The notes under the pieces: model-generated
The model's input: the letters and a program-made list of their open reading frames with translations, nothing else
Database searches by the model: none
What the model was told of the DNA's origin: nothing
Made by a program: the position numbers and the translations under genes
Origin: Agaricus subrufescens
Taxonomy: Eukaryota; Basidiomycota; Agaricomycetes; Agaricales; Agaricaceae
Reading direction: 5' to 3'
Length of the DNA: 64,000 nucleotides
Assembly: GCA_029945375.1 (NCBI GenBank)
Contig: CM057059.1
Location: 3,162,001 to 3,226,000, forward strand
Shown here: positions 35,272 through 46,026 of the stretch, one piece after another
How positions within the stretch are numbered: position 1 is the first letter of the stretch
Layout of the letters: each line of letters starts with the position of its first letter

Positions 35272-35823
35272 CCACCCGCTGTCATGGATCTGGGATGATC
35301 CAATATTCCAGTCACCAAACTGGCTCTGCGAGGTAGCGATTAGGAATCGAGCAATCTCAGGTGGCACAGTGAGTTGAGGTCCAACTGGGCTCAAATACCC
35401 ATGCACCTTCAGGCGATAACCGCGGAAGAGAGGCGCGAGCGGGCTTTCTGCGAATTTTCTGTAACGTTATCTATCTACTAGCTAAGAAGTAAGTTAGTGT
35501 CCGCCACATACCAAACATTGAATTAAGCAAGAGGTTACCGCAGACAAGGGTGGGTAGGTTCGCTTCCACCAATCTGCAAATGATAACCTCTGCAGTATCT
35601 TTGATAGGACCTCTTGAATAAAACGTGCTCGAAATAATCCACGCCCACCGCGATGCTATTATTTCCCAGGTGTATTTTTTTCGTGTTGTAACCTAATCCG
35701 GTTCGTATACATAACCTGCCATTAAATTCCGGCGGGCCTATTATGCAAAGCATTTTAATCATACCAACTACAAATTTACGCATAACGTCGCAGTATCCTC
35801 CACTCATCAAAGCCAGTTGCCTT

Positions 35824-37462
35824 TCAGACATTCAAAGTCAAATGTCCATTCGACGTCGCAACACTAACACTTCCATCACCCTTGTAGTCACCACCCCAAC
35901 TGACGTCACCACTAATAAGGCCCCTGAAAGTCCTCCTAGTCACCACACGACGTCTATCCTTCCCATAAGGATCCTCCACATTGCGTTGATTGAGGACCGG
36001 AGTGAATAACGAGCTAGACACCAAAGAGAATCGACCTTCGAATGTCGGATCTAGTGTCACCTCTGCACCTGCATTTGACGTGGTAGCTTGGTAGTTCAGA
36101 GTGGAATATAAGGGGGCCTCGAGGAAAGAGACGTCAAGTCGGGCATTTGTGGTCACTGTCGAAACTTTGAAATCCGTGCCGGATTTTCTCAAAGTACCAT
36201 CGTGAAGACGAATGTCGGCCTTGAGTGCCCTAAATATCGGAGTTAGGGGCTGAAAATCAGTCAAGAAGAATAGTATGACGAACCCATTAGAGGTAGCCAT
36301 GGAAAGAATTGCCTCGGAAGATTCGACTTGACTGAAATCGACCTGAACATCGATCCGGCCGTTGGACGAGTAAAGACCGAGATTATCGGATCCACTGTAA
36401 TAGCCTGTGATGTGGCCATTGGAGGTTACAATGTTCGCCTGGTGTGCGGCAATCGACTAAGGTAGAAGTCACACATAAGGACCGACAGCTCCGTTTTTGA
36501 GATAATTATAACCCACCTTGGAAGATATACCGCCATTTGTGCTTCGTAGATCAAGGTTCTTGAAAAATATTTTATCCTTAATATCATCGATTGTATACAC
36601 TGAGTTGGCTGTGTTGGATTCAAAGTGTTTGAGGATGGGGTGATTTTCGGGGAACTCGACGACAACATCGTATCTGACCCCTCGTCTATAGCCCCAGCGT
36701 CTACGTGGATTCTATGACACCACGCGTCAGCAGATTGCGACATTAGGCAACAATGGTGAACTGCTTACGAAGATTCCAACTCCATTTTCACCATCCCCCC
36801 TCTTCACAGAACAAACGATTGTATCTTTCTCCTGACCAAGACTTTCAAGCACAATGGAATATCTGACGGAATCATGGTTACCGGTCGTTATCCGTACTGA
36901 ACCACGAAGCATGGAGCCCTGAGCCAAGAGGAGGACAGTATCAGAAGAAGGGTCTGCGCTGAATGTTGTCTTTGGGTTTCCATTCCTCAATGGCTGATTG
37001 CAAGAGATCAAGTCGACACTTGCTGGGATGGGATAGTCTGGACTTAGATCACCGGGTCCGATACTCCACTGCTGAGCAAATGTATGCGTCAGGGGACTCG
37101 GCAATCAGCCAATCAGACAAAGACGTACATGAGGGACGCCCCAATAATCCTGCCATAGCACGGATAATATCACGAATTTGACGAGGCAGAACACGAAAAC
37201 CGCTATTAGTAACGCTTTGAGGAAGCGGCAGCGACGCCGGTCGTGCCGTACGACGACTACTTGGCTAGGAACGTATGAATGTACGACAACAGGCGCGGGG
37301 TGCCCATGCGGTACGTATGCTACACCCGTCTGAGAGTAACCTGAATACTGGTAAGCGTTTTGGCTTCGGAATATTATTACACAACTTCGAACCTGTGTAA
37401 GGTGGAGGGGATGATATGCCCCGAGATAATAGAGCCTGCTGCTCTGATTGATTTATGGCCAT
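35824..37462 (-). CDS. adhesin-like type II membrane protein, copy A
   Basis: About 390 aa in about five exons. The start at 37462 (MAINQSEQQALLSRG) is followed by PPPY and, after an intron, a short cytosolic His/Val stretch ending in VVVVRHDRRRCRFLK. One transmembrane helix follows (ALLIAVFVFCLVKFVILSVLW). There is no cleavable signal peptide, so the rest should be outside the cell or in the lumen. The outer part opens with QQWSIGPGDLSPDYPIPASV and contains repeated SNG turns: RSTNGGISS, VTSNGHITG, YSSNGRIDV, MATSNG and TSNGHLTLNV at the very end. This resembles the beta-solenoid of DUF4097-type putative adhesins and the fungal DUF7330 group; the family name is from memory and not tested. 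Function unknown. It is divergent with a BTB-like gene. Confidence 0.75.
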
Positions 37463-38538
37463 GGTGGAAGGAGGGAGCAACAATCAGCGCGCGAAATATC
37501 TTGCCTTTATATTACGTCCTGATGATATGCATCAGGTAAGCATATGTCAAGAACTGCGGTTCGGCGCTGCGCACAGAACCAGTTGTGGAAGTATCAGAGA
37601 ACAGCGTGGGAGCCACCAGGCAACAAACACCTTCGGACCCGAGTCCTTGCTTTTCATAGTACTGCGCACCTAAAGCTAGAAAAAGTTCAGCCGCACTATC
37701 ATGTCTAAGCGCATAGAGAGACACGTACTTTCAAATTCACAGTGATTCATCAGAATAGAGGAGCGGCTCCTATCATCATCCGTGCGCAGCAGGTCGGTGA
37801 TACCAAGAGTTTGGTTGGGCATTTCCTAGATGTTTTGTCTGAAATGAAGTATGTTATGCGAGCCTTGGAGTGGTATCACACAGGCTTCGAGAGTGGGCCT
37901 CTAATGAAATGAGGCTTCTTCAATTTCAATTGATGATCAGGGCTAATTAACCTTCAGGGGCGCTACAGCGTCTCCCTGGATATTTTACGAACAATACAAG
38001 TCTACAAGCCCAACCTTCCAGTCACAAGATCCGTTGCGGATACCAGAAAGAAGGGAATCATTTCGAGTTTGCCCCATAATTGCCTCGTGGAGTCGTGGCA
38101 CAAAGCGGTAATCACATGACATCTCTAATTCACCAAATCCAGATAATTTACATTCATCTCGCTTAGATCCCTACGACAGCATCTTCACCGCATTCGGGAA
38201 AGGTTCTTATCGGTAGAAAGGCCTAGAAAACATCCCCCACCACCTCTTTTATCCTCGGGGCTACTGCCCCGTCAGTTGTCTATAGAAGCTGGGCGAAGGA
38301 AATCGAAACAAGATTATCTATCGGTGGGGAAGTTTCACGTAATGGCGTGTATAACCATCATCGTACCGTTCAGGTTAAGCAACTCTTACTCTGGAAATAC
38401 TAGGCAGTGCTTCTTCTTCCCAGGAGGCGACAGCCATATAAGAGACAACTGACGTTCACTCTGTTCCTTCATTCCCATTCCCCGCCGCCTTCGTGTTTCG
38501 GCGTCTCAATACATTAGCTTCATTGCCCTTCATTGGAT
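37463..38538. other. divergent intergenic region, unit A
   Basis: Shared with unit B, including blocks around CGCGCAGCAGGTCGG-like sequence (about 37781), AATGAAATGAGGCTTCT (37904) and ATCCTCGGGG (38254). Possible gene relic near 38160-38290. Its right end holds the BTB promoter. Confidence 0.5.
38436..38460 (+). promoter_or_regulatory. shared BTB promoter element, unit A
   Basis: ATATAAG (38436-38442) followed by TGACGTTCACT (38450-38460), about 100 bases before the ATG. The same pair occurs at 42967-42992. TGACGT is a CRE half-site; the binding factor is not known. Confidence 0.5.
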
Positions 38539-39387
38539 ATGGCTCATAACGTCAACATTAGGGGAGGAGACTTGTATCTAACTGTAAGTAATCTCATTGT
38601 CATTCTACGCATGTACCTCCATTCACGAGCGCTTGATTAGGTTGGACCAAATCAGACTCAGTTCAGATGCCACTCTCACTTTCTCACTCGAGAGTCTGAT
38701 TGGTGGCGGATCCAGCTCTTAGGGCCTGAGCACTCTGAAGACACACCTCTAAGGACAGGTACCAGCGCTGCCAAAGCATACCACCTTAAAGATGAGTCAC
38801 CAGAGGACTTTCGCCACCTATTATCAGTGTTCTATAATAGGTAAGTCGTATATTGACATGGCTTCCAAACAAATGTCGCTGATCGATTTTTGACATTGCT
38901 TTAAAGACCATATGGGGACTATTCTGGTATCACGGATATGCAATGGATGCCTATCCTGCGCTACGCCCACAAATGGCATTTCAAAGACGTGGAAGCACTG
39001 GCACTCGAGTACCTCGGCAATCGTCATATGGGTTTAGTTGATCGCATTGTCTTTTACCAAAGGAACAAAATCCCGAAAAAGTATATTCTTCCGTATTACG
39101 TCAAACTGGCATCTCGACCGGAAAGCCTCGACCGGGAAGAATGCCACAACTTGGGCCATATGAACTACTGGTTTCTTACTAATGCTCGCGACGCCCTTTA
39201 TGCAAAGCTACTGTCGTCAAGTACCGCTAGAAGCTTTGATGATCTTGATAAAACAGAAGTTGCAACCATCGTCATAGGCGCGTATACTAAGACAATCAAC
39301 GAGATGGACCCAACTCCAGGTAGCTTGGCGTCTCGTATCTTCCCGCATTGTTGCATCTAATGCATGCTCCTTTCAGGCGGTAACTAA
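38539..39387 (+). CDS. BTB/POZ-like protein 3
   Basis: Exons start at 38539, 38641 and 38907. Exon 1 encodes MAHNVNIRGGDLYLT (phase 0). Exon 2 reads VGPNQTQFRCHSHFLTRESD, then LKDESPEDFRHLLSVFYNR (phase 2). Exon 3 reads MQWMPILRYAHKWHFKDVEA, then RIVFYQRNKIPKKYILPYYV and LGHMNYWFLTNARDALYAKL. A conserved phase-1 donor (CCAG|GTAGCT) leads to an end in GGN at 39387. Unspliced, the frame stops at 39360. Downstream, 39400-39527 still encodes an acidic tail like that of gene 4 (SESGSCEDVEENAGEKAEDS), but in a frame I cannot reach by splicing, so the tail seems lost. The protein is about 230 aa. Partner unknown. Confidence 0.8.
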
Positions 39388-39824
39388 GGACCTATAAGAA
39401 CGAGCCCGGGGATGTAGAGGATGAGGATGGAAGAAGAAAGTCTGAATCTGGGAGTTGTGAAGATGTGGAAGAGAATGCCGGTGAGAAGGCGGAAGACTCG
39501 TCGATATCTGATTGTTTTTCTTACTTCTGAGTTAATGTCAAGCTATCATGAAATTGTATTGTGATCGTTTATTAATGATACTTGGCAGCAACTTGCTTTT
39601 ATAGGACCTTTTGATCTAAAACGTTCCGAAGCAATTCATTCACACTCGTTTCATTTCACAACTCAATCTTTCTCGTGTACATCACCAGGCATAAAACTGA
39701 CACTTAGGAATAATACATCCCAAGCATTTAATCAAACCGATTACAGTATACACATAACGTCGCAAGAGTATCCACTGCGTCTCCCCGGAGTGAACAACAG
39801 CCCAACACCAAAGCAGGTTGCTTC
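39388..39824. other. intergenic between duplication units
   Basis: The first part keeps the out-of-frame acidic tail remnant of BTB-like gene 3 (to about 39527). Then the shared 3' flank of the adhesin copies. No other gene. Confidence 0.5.
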
Positions 39825-41429
39825 TCAAACATTCAAAGTCAACCATCCATTCGACGTCATAACTCTAACACTCCCGTCTCCCTTAGATTCACCACCCCAG
39901 CTAACATTCCCACTAGTAAACTCGTCAAGCGTCCTCCTAGTCACAACACGATGTCTACCCTTCCCATATGGATCCTCTACATTGCGTTTATTGACGACAG
40001 GACTGAATAACGAGCTAGATTGTAAAGAGAATTGACCTTCGAATGTCGGGTCTAGTGTCACCTCTGCAGGGAAATTTGACGTGCTAGCTGAATAGTTCAA
40101 AGTGGAATATAAGGGAGCCTCGAGGAAGGAGACGTCGAGTGGGCATTGGTTGTACCGGTTAACACTCTAAAATTTGACCCAGATTTTGTAGAAGTGCCAT
40201 CGTAAAGGCGAATGTCGGCCCTGAGTTCCCTAAATATTGATGTCAGAGGTTGAAACGCAGTCACCAAGGATAGCATGACGAACCCATTCAAAGTGCTGAT
40301 GTAAAGCTTAGGCTTTGGTGATTCGATTTGACCGAAACCGACATCTACATCGATCTTGCCCTTGTTCGAATGAAGAACGACCAAATCAGATCCATTGTAA
40401 AAGCCCCTGATATCGCCGTCGAATGTTGAAAATCTCGCGTAGTGCGCGGCAATCGACTAAGATAGGAATTTAGTTTAATGAGCGGTGGCTCTGTTTTTTT
40501 AAGATAATTTTGACTTACCTTCGAATATATGTCGCTCTTTGTACCCGATAGTTCAAGGGTCTTGAAAAATACTTTAGCCTTGATATCGTCGATTGTATAT
40601 ACCGAGTTTTCTGCAAAGGATACAAACTGATTGAGGATGGGATGATTCTCGGGGAACTCAACGACAATATCATATTTGACACTTCGCCTATAGCCCCAGC
40701 CCCTATGTGGGTTCTACGATCACGCATCAGCATATTGCGACACTAGATAACACTCGCAAATTACTTACGAATATTCCTACTCCATGTCCATTATCCCTCC
40801 TGAAGAAAGAACAAACTAGTGTATCTTCTTCCCGACCAGAGCTGTCAAGCGCGACATGAAATCTAACAGAGTCGTGTTTGCCGGTTGTTATCCGTACTAA
40901 ACCGTGAAGCATAGAGCCCATAGCCAGGTGGTAAATGTCAGAAGAAGGGTCCACGCTGAGCGTTGTCCTTGGATTTGCACTCTTCAATGGCTTATCGCAA
41001 GAGATCAAGTTGACATCTGATGGGACTGGATAATCTGGACTTAGATTACTAGGTCCGATATTCCACTGTTGAGCAGAAGCATCCATGAGGGGGGTAAGCT
41101 CACTAGGTGATTAAATTGCAAACAATAACATACACGAGGGGCGCCTCCAAAATTTGGCCATAGTGCGGATAACAGAACGAACTTGATAACGCAAGCCAAA
41201 AGAAACGCTTCTAGGAGCACTTTGAAGAAGCGGCAGCGAGCCCGATCATGCCTTACAGTGACGACCATTTGGCTAGGAATGGCTGGAGCATCTGCTTGAG
41301 ATTGATCTGAATACTGCCTGGTCAGCTTCTGGCGTTAAAACAAATGCACAACTTCGAACCTTTGAAAGGTGGAGGAGACGATACACCCTGGGACAGAAGG
41401 GCCTGCTGTCCTGATTCATCTCTGGCCAT
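39825..41429 (-). pseudogene. adhesin-like type II membrane protein, copy B, frameshifted
   Basis: Same layout as copy A: start MARDESGQQALLSQG, PPPF, a membrane helix near 41170-41230, then QQWNIGPSNLSPDYPVPSDV and the same SNG-type turns, ending SNGWLTLNV. One base is missing at 40140/40141: copy A has AAGTCGGGCATTT, this copy GAGTGGGCATTG. The frame that enters with ADIRLYDG therefore runs into a stop at about 40097, while the proper C-terminus continues in another frame (39825-40100). The break removes roughly the last 100 residues. No intron placement repairs it. A sequencing error is possible and would make this an intact gene. Confidence 0.7.
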
Positions 41430-42070
41430 TGGTAAAAGGGGGGCTAAAAAAATCAGCGAGAATTATTGCTTTTATATCATGTCTTGGTGATCAACATTAG
41501 TCAACATATGACAAGAACTGCGGACAGAACAACTGGGAAGAATAAAGGAACTACACGAGTTGCCACGTATATGACGCCTTCGAACCCGAGATCTTGAGCG
41601 ATTTAGTGTTGCCTTGTGATTTGCCGGACGGTTGCCGTCGCTTCGATCCAGGGTGGGCGCCAGGGGCATCTTCTCACTGGCTGCGTAGTCGGCTTCTTCA
41701 TCCGTGAGCATGGCTATGCACCAGTCTACCCGAAGATAAATGGGAATGTAACGGCTGCAAACCAAACACAAAACCCATTATCGTAGCACTTACTATCAAC
41801 TGCACTATTATGTGTAAGCTTATAAAGAGACACGGATCTTGTGCGATCATTCTACTGGGCGGCTGGTCTAGACTGATCGGCAGAAGAGTGATTCTTGTTA
41901 TCGTTCGCGCACAGCAGGTCGGCAATGCCGAAAATTTGCCTTGCCTTGTTCTGCATGCTTGCTCTGAATCAACCATTAAGTCATGGAATGATATCATACA
42001 GATATCGTGGTACTTCGGCACTGTGATTATGGGCAATTAGTATAAGATTTCTATTTCTGGACACACGTTC

Positions 42071-42126
42071 TATTTTTACTTTATCTTTTCATTTTATTTT
42101 TCATTTCATTTCATTTTATTTTTCGT
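42071..42126. repeat. low-complexity TTTCA/TTTTA tract
   Basis: A run of imperfect TTTCA and TTTTA units on the plus strand, absent from unit A. Confidence 0.8.
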
Positions 42127-42966
42127 GGGGAGAGGACTTTTAACATCGCAGGCAAGTATAGCGCGTTACGTCCGCCATCGAGCTCTGTTGTCCTCATTCT
42201 TTACTTTACTCAATACTTAATGCTATACATGTTAAGTGTAAGTTTTTTACGGCTCCAATGCCGAGATAATTTTACCCTAGGAGGCATGAGTTTTAATCTC
42301 AGTGGACTAAAATCTTCGTTAAGCACTGAGTCATGTTTTCTTCAATAGGTTTTCCAGGGTGGGTCTGTAATGAAATGAGGCTTCTCCATGATGAGGTGAA
42401 TACTGATCAGGGCTAATTAACCTTCAGGGGCACCACATAAGCCTCCGTCTTCGTCTCTCTGGAGAAGCCACTAGCTCACAGACACCACAAGCCACGCCTC
42501 CCGGTCACAAGATCCGAGACACCAGAAAGAAGGGGTTCTTGAACCTTGATATCGAGTTTGCCCCAGAATTGCCTCGTGGCAGAGAAGCCGCGATCACATG
42601 ATATCCCTATTTTACCAAATCCGGGAAATTCGTGTTCATCATCGCTTAGATCCCCCTGACAGCATCTTCTCTGCATCCGGTAGAAAGAGCACGAACAAGA
42701 AGACTCTCGAAGGATTCTTATTGCCAGAAAGTCCTGGAAACATTGCCATGACACCACCTTCAGGAGCGTCTTTTATCCTCGGGGTTCCCGCCCCCTCCTG
42801 TTTTCTGTAGAAGCTGGGTGAACAAAGTTAAAACACGAATATCTTTTGGTGCGACAGCCTCACGTAATGACACAATTGGTGTTGTTGAGCCATCATTATA
42901 CCACTCAACTAAAGCATTCTTGTTCTGGAAGATTGGATGTGCTTCTTCTTCCCAGGAGGTACAAGT

Positions 42967-42992
42967 TATATAAGAGACCAGTGACGTTCACT
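42967..42992 (+). promoter_or_regulatory. shared BTB promoter element, unit B
   Basis: TATATAAG (42967-42974) and TGACGTTCACT (42982-42992), 99 and 84 bases before the ATG, as in unit A. Confidence 0.5.
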
Positions 42993-43065
42993 CGGCTCTA
43001 TATACCCCCCGCCACCTCTATTCTTCGGCGCCTCAATAAATACACGTCATTTCCATCCAGTGAAG

Positions 43066-43898
43066 ATGAACAACTTCAACATTAGCGGAGGAGATTTGCA
43101 TCTGGTTGTGAGTTGCCTCATTACAGAACCTGGGGTTTGTTTCTAATTTATGAGTGTCTCAACAGGTTGGGCCACATCAGACCCGCTTCAGAATCCACTC
43201 TCATTTCCTCGTTCGAGAGTCGGAGTGGTGGAGGAAAGAGCTCCTAGGGCAAGAGTCTAACGCAGATGCACCTCTAAGGCGAGGTAACACCACTGCCACT
43301 GCATTCCCCCTCAAAGACGAGTCGCCAGAGGACTTTCGCTCTTTTCTAAGCGTGTTCTACAATAAGTGAGTCATTTTCAATGCTATTTAAAACGATGCTG
43401 AACCAATGATAAACTAGCAACTATGGGAACTACTCCCATATCACAATAAACCAGTGGATAGTTATCCAACATTTAGCACACAAGTGGTTATTCAAAGAAG
43501 TGCTGTCTCTAGCAATGCGGTCCCTCGACAACCACCCAATGGATGACGCCGAACGTATAGTCCTTTATCAAAGAAACGGAGTCCCGGTTACTTTTATCTT
43601 CCCATATTTCATTACGCTGGCATCCCGTCCCGAGGGTCTCGAGTTCGAAGAATGTCGGATCTTGGGGCCTAAGAACTACTGGTTCCTACACCAAGCTCGG
43701 GACGGACTTTACGCGAAGGTACTGTCTTCAGCAGCCACACGAAGCCTCAGCGATCTCGATAGAAAGGAAGTTGCAAATATCGTCAAGGCTGCGTATAAAA
43801 GGACAATCCACTCTAATGACTCGACTGCAGGTAGCTCGGTATCTCATATTCTTCTAGAGTGTTACATCTAACTCATACTCCTTTTAGATGGGAACTAA
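43066..43898 (+). CDS. BTB/POZ-like protein 4
   Basis: Sister of BTB-like gene 3. Exons start at 43066, 43166 and 43418: MNNFNISGGDLHLV (phase 0), VGPHQTRFRIHSHFLVRESE to FRSFLSVFYN (phase 2), then WIVIQHLAHKWLFKEVLSLA, RIVLYQRNGVPVTFIFPYFI and LGPKNYWFLHQARDGLYAKV. With the conserved phase-1 donor (GCAG|GTAGCT) the protein ends in DGN at 43898. A second donor ten bases on (TCG|GTATCT), using the same acceptor, joins in phase 0 to an acidic tail of about 50 residues (KDEDEGAKSETGSWEDVDGD and on) ending at 44037. The tail has counterparts downstream of genes 3 and 5, so it was probably coding in the ancestor. Which end is used cannot be decided here. Confidence 0.8.
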
Positions 43899-44438
43899 AC
43901 GCCCACCGGACCGGCGTAGTGGAAATGCAAAGGATGAGGACGAGGGAGCAAAGTCAGAAACTGGGAGTTGGGAAGATGTTGATGGGGATGCTGGCGAGAA
44001 GTGGGAAGACTTGTCGATACCTGGTTCCTTTCCATAAGTTAATGTACAGCTATCATGAAATTGTATTGTTATCATTCATATCCCTTGTTCAACGGAGTGC
44101 GCCACACAATCACCGACCCGGAGAACGGGCGGGCCGGAGCCGGCTCGGGGGCCGCACAGTGATGCAAGGAAGGGAGCGCACTTGATTCTGACCTGATACG
44201 CCCTCGTCGACACTCGCGACTCGACTTGCATCGCCCTCAGCCCGTCCAGGCGGTCGCACTCCCCGAGTCCCCTGCCGAGTTCATGTTTCTGATGTTCCTA
44301 TCAGGGTTGTATACGACATGCTTCTGATTCCCAGGCCGGACACATAAGAGGGTTGGATCAGATCACAACAAATTTCAATCATTCATCCCCTCTTCCTCTG
44401 AACCTCCTTCCCTCAACAAGTGTTCACATTTTGAAGCT
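43899..44438. other. intergenic with alternative tail of gene 4
   Basis: 43888-44037 can encode the acidic tail described for gene 4. 44100-44300 is GC-rich with no gene. No TATA box identified for the next gene. Confidence 0.5.
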
Positions 44439-45333
44439 ATGGCACGAGGGGGTTCAAAACCTACTACTGGTGGTAATCCACCGACGCCGAACGGGACTCC
44501 TAACGGGAATCCCAACGATTACATCCTCCGAGGAGCGGATTTGTTCCTTGCTGTGAGTCGACCAGAGGTCATGATTTCTCACAAAAAATTTTAATCACTG
44601 CGCAAGCTCCCTGATGGCGCAAGCTTCCATGTGCATTCCCATTTCTTCACGCGGGAGTCGAAACACTGGCGGAAACTACTCACTGGCAACGAGGCCCCTG
44701 GTGACCACCCATTAAAAAAAGGCGACAGCGCTGATAAACCATATGAGCTTGATGACATTGGGTCTGCAGAAATGCGCTTATTTATTGGGATCTTCTATAA
44801 TACGTAAGATTTGCACATCTATGAGTCGACGCCCACCACTTACCACCTTGTATTTAGCAAATTCGGGGACTACTCGCATGTGTCACTCGAGGAATGGATG
44901 ATCATCTTGAAGTACGCTCATAAATGGGGTTTCCCAAGGATGAAGGATCTTGCAATACGGTACCTTGAAAACGACCATTCTATTGACGCCGCTCGCCGTA
45001 TCGTCCTTTATCAAGATAACCACCTCCCGCAGAGATACCTAGTAAGGTATTTCCGAGAGCTCATCTCTCAAGAAGAATTCCTTAGTCTCAAGGAATATCA
45101 AACTTTGGGGATTGAGAATATCTGGCACCTTCAAAAAATGCGTGAGCAGCTGAGGGTCCCACATTCTCCTGACGCCAAGAGTCCATTACGAAAGGGAGTC
45201 ACCGAGAAAGATGTGGATGATTTGATTGTTTCGACATACAAAATATCTCTCCACGACACAGATACAGGTAGTCTGATATTTTAAACTTCTTCAGCCAGCG
45301 ACGATGAGCTCATGTATTCATTCAGATAACTGA
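44439..45333 (+). CDS. BTB/POZ-like protein 5
   Basis: Exon 1 has a Gly/Asn/Pro-rich lead (MARGGSKPTTGGNPPTPNGT) and ends DYILRGADLFLA (phase 0). Exon 2 starts LPDGASFHVHSHFFTRESKH and ends FIGIFYNT (phase 2). Exon 3 reads KFGDYSHVSLEEWMIILKYA, KWGFPRMKDLAIRYLENDHS, RIVLYQDNHLPQRYLVRYFR and LGIENIWHLQKMREQLRVPH, then RKGVTEKDVDDLIVSTYKIS. The conserved phase-1 donor with the acceptor at 45325 ends the protein in DN. Unspliced, it stops at 45284 (SLIF). A further open stretch to 45427 (ITEKRTKRSASQEADK, then NWEDIDDFDDF) could be joined through a weak acceptor near 45308 and would give an acidic tail. Function unknown. Confidence 0.8.
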
Positions 45334-46026
45334 AAAGCGGACCAAACGTTCTGCATCACAGGAGGCGGATAAAACGGCATTGTCGGATCAAAATTGGGAG
45401 GATATAGATGATTTTGATGATTTTTGACGAAGACAACTCTGAATGTTGTGGGTCAATCCCGATGCTGAAGTTCTAGATTGAACCCCTTCTTCACTCTATG
45501 ATGACGATGATTTTACGGACCCCTCTCTCTCTCGTTGAATAACAAGTCTTGTTTACGCCTATTTGACTGTGTGCCTTCTCTCCACCCTGTCAGGCTGCCT
45601 CGTGGCAACCTCGAGTCAGAATCTGATTTTGGAACCAAGAACCTTCTAGTGAATTCATCCGCGGCCTCAGACGGATCTCTTGAAGAACCGACCAGGACCT
45701 CAGCGCAGTCACTGAACCCTTTTTCGTCTAACTGCGCGGTGGCTCTGCATTTGACTTTTTTGCCCCCTATGCTTTGCCGCAGCGTCGTGTCGTGGATAGC
45801 TTCTTCTAGGCCGCATGGCGGATGAATATGGAAGCACCTGACCGACTTTTCGGGCGTGGGCTAGAACACGTAAGATCCTTCTTTTCGGGAGGGGGGTATT
45901 TAGCTATAATGCTAAAGAGATCCCTGAGTGTGATAGGCCTACATCACACGACTGCTCGTCTTGTCGTCTTGAGCAAGCTATCTTATCTGACTTTGGTCTA
46001 CAACGAAGATTCGTATACTACTCGCG
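45334..46026. other. intergenic between BTB-like genes 5 and 6
   Basis: Begins with the possible acidic tail of gene 5 (to 45427). The plus frames at 45535-45825 and 45822-46037 have no family resemblance and lead into the real start only out of frame. Confidence 0.45.

Larger units (their letters stand above)
33756..35823. other. gene-free stretch with repeat relics
   Basis: Contains a hairpin at 35010-35032, the second copy of a dispersed repeat (35109-35271), and 35310-35405, which resembles 28690-28800. The minus frame at 35203-35406 overlaps the repeat and is unsupported. The shared 3' flank of the adhesin genes begins at about 35743. Confidence 0.5.
35743..39520. repeat. segmental duplication unit A (adhesin-like + BTB)
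   Basis: Matches 39790-44040 in the same order: adhesin-like gene (-), the intergenic region with blocks such as GCTAATTAACCTTCAGGGGC, the shared BTB promoter, then the BTB-like gene (+) and its 3' flank. Confidence 0.85.
41430..43065. other. divergent intergenic region, unit B
   Basis: Shared blocks with unit A include AATGAAATGAGGCTTCT (42370) and ATCCTCGGGG (42775). A frame at 42598-42810 (LDPPDSIFSASGRKSTNKKT, then SGASFILGVPAPSCFL) has a broken counterpart in unit A, so it may be an ancient gene fragment; I could not place it in a family. Promoter elements lie at the right end. Confidence 0.45.
39790..44040. repeat. segmental duplication unit B (adhesin-like + BTB)
   Basis: The second copy of the unit at 35743-39520, with the same gene order and orientation. 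Its intergenic part is about 500 bases longer and contains an AT-rich low-complexity run. Confidence 0.85.

Noticed and set aside
41698..42036. 112-codon open frame on - in the unit B intergenic region
   Set aside because: Starts near and overlaps duplicated non-coding blocks; the unit A counterpart (37512-37724) does not keep the frame.
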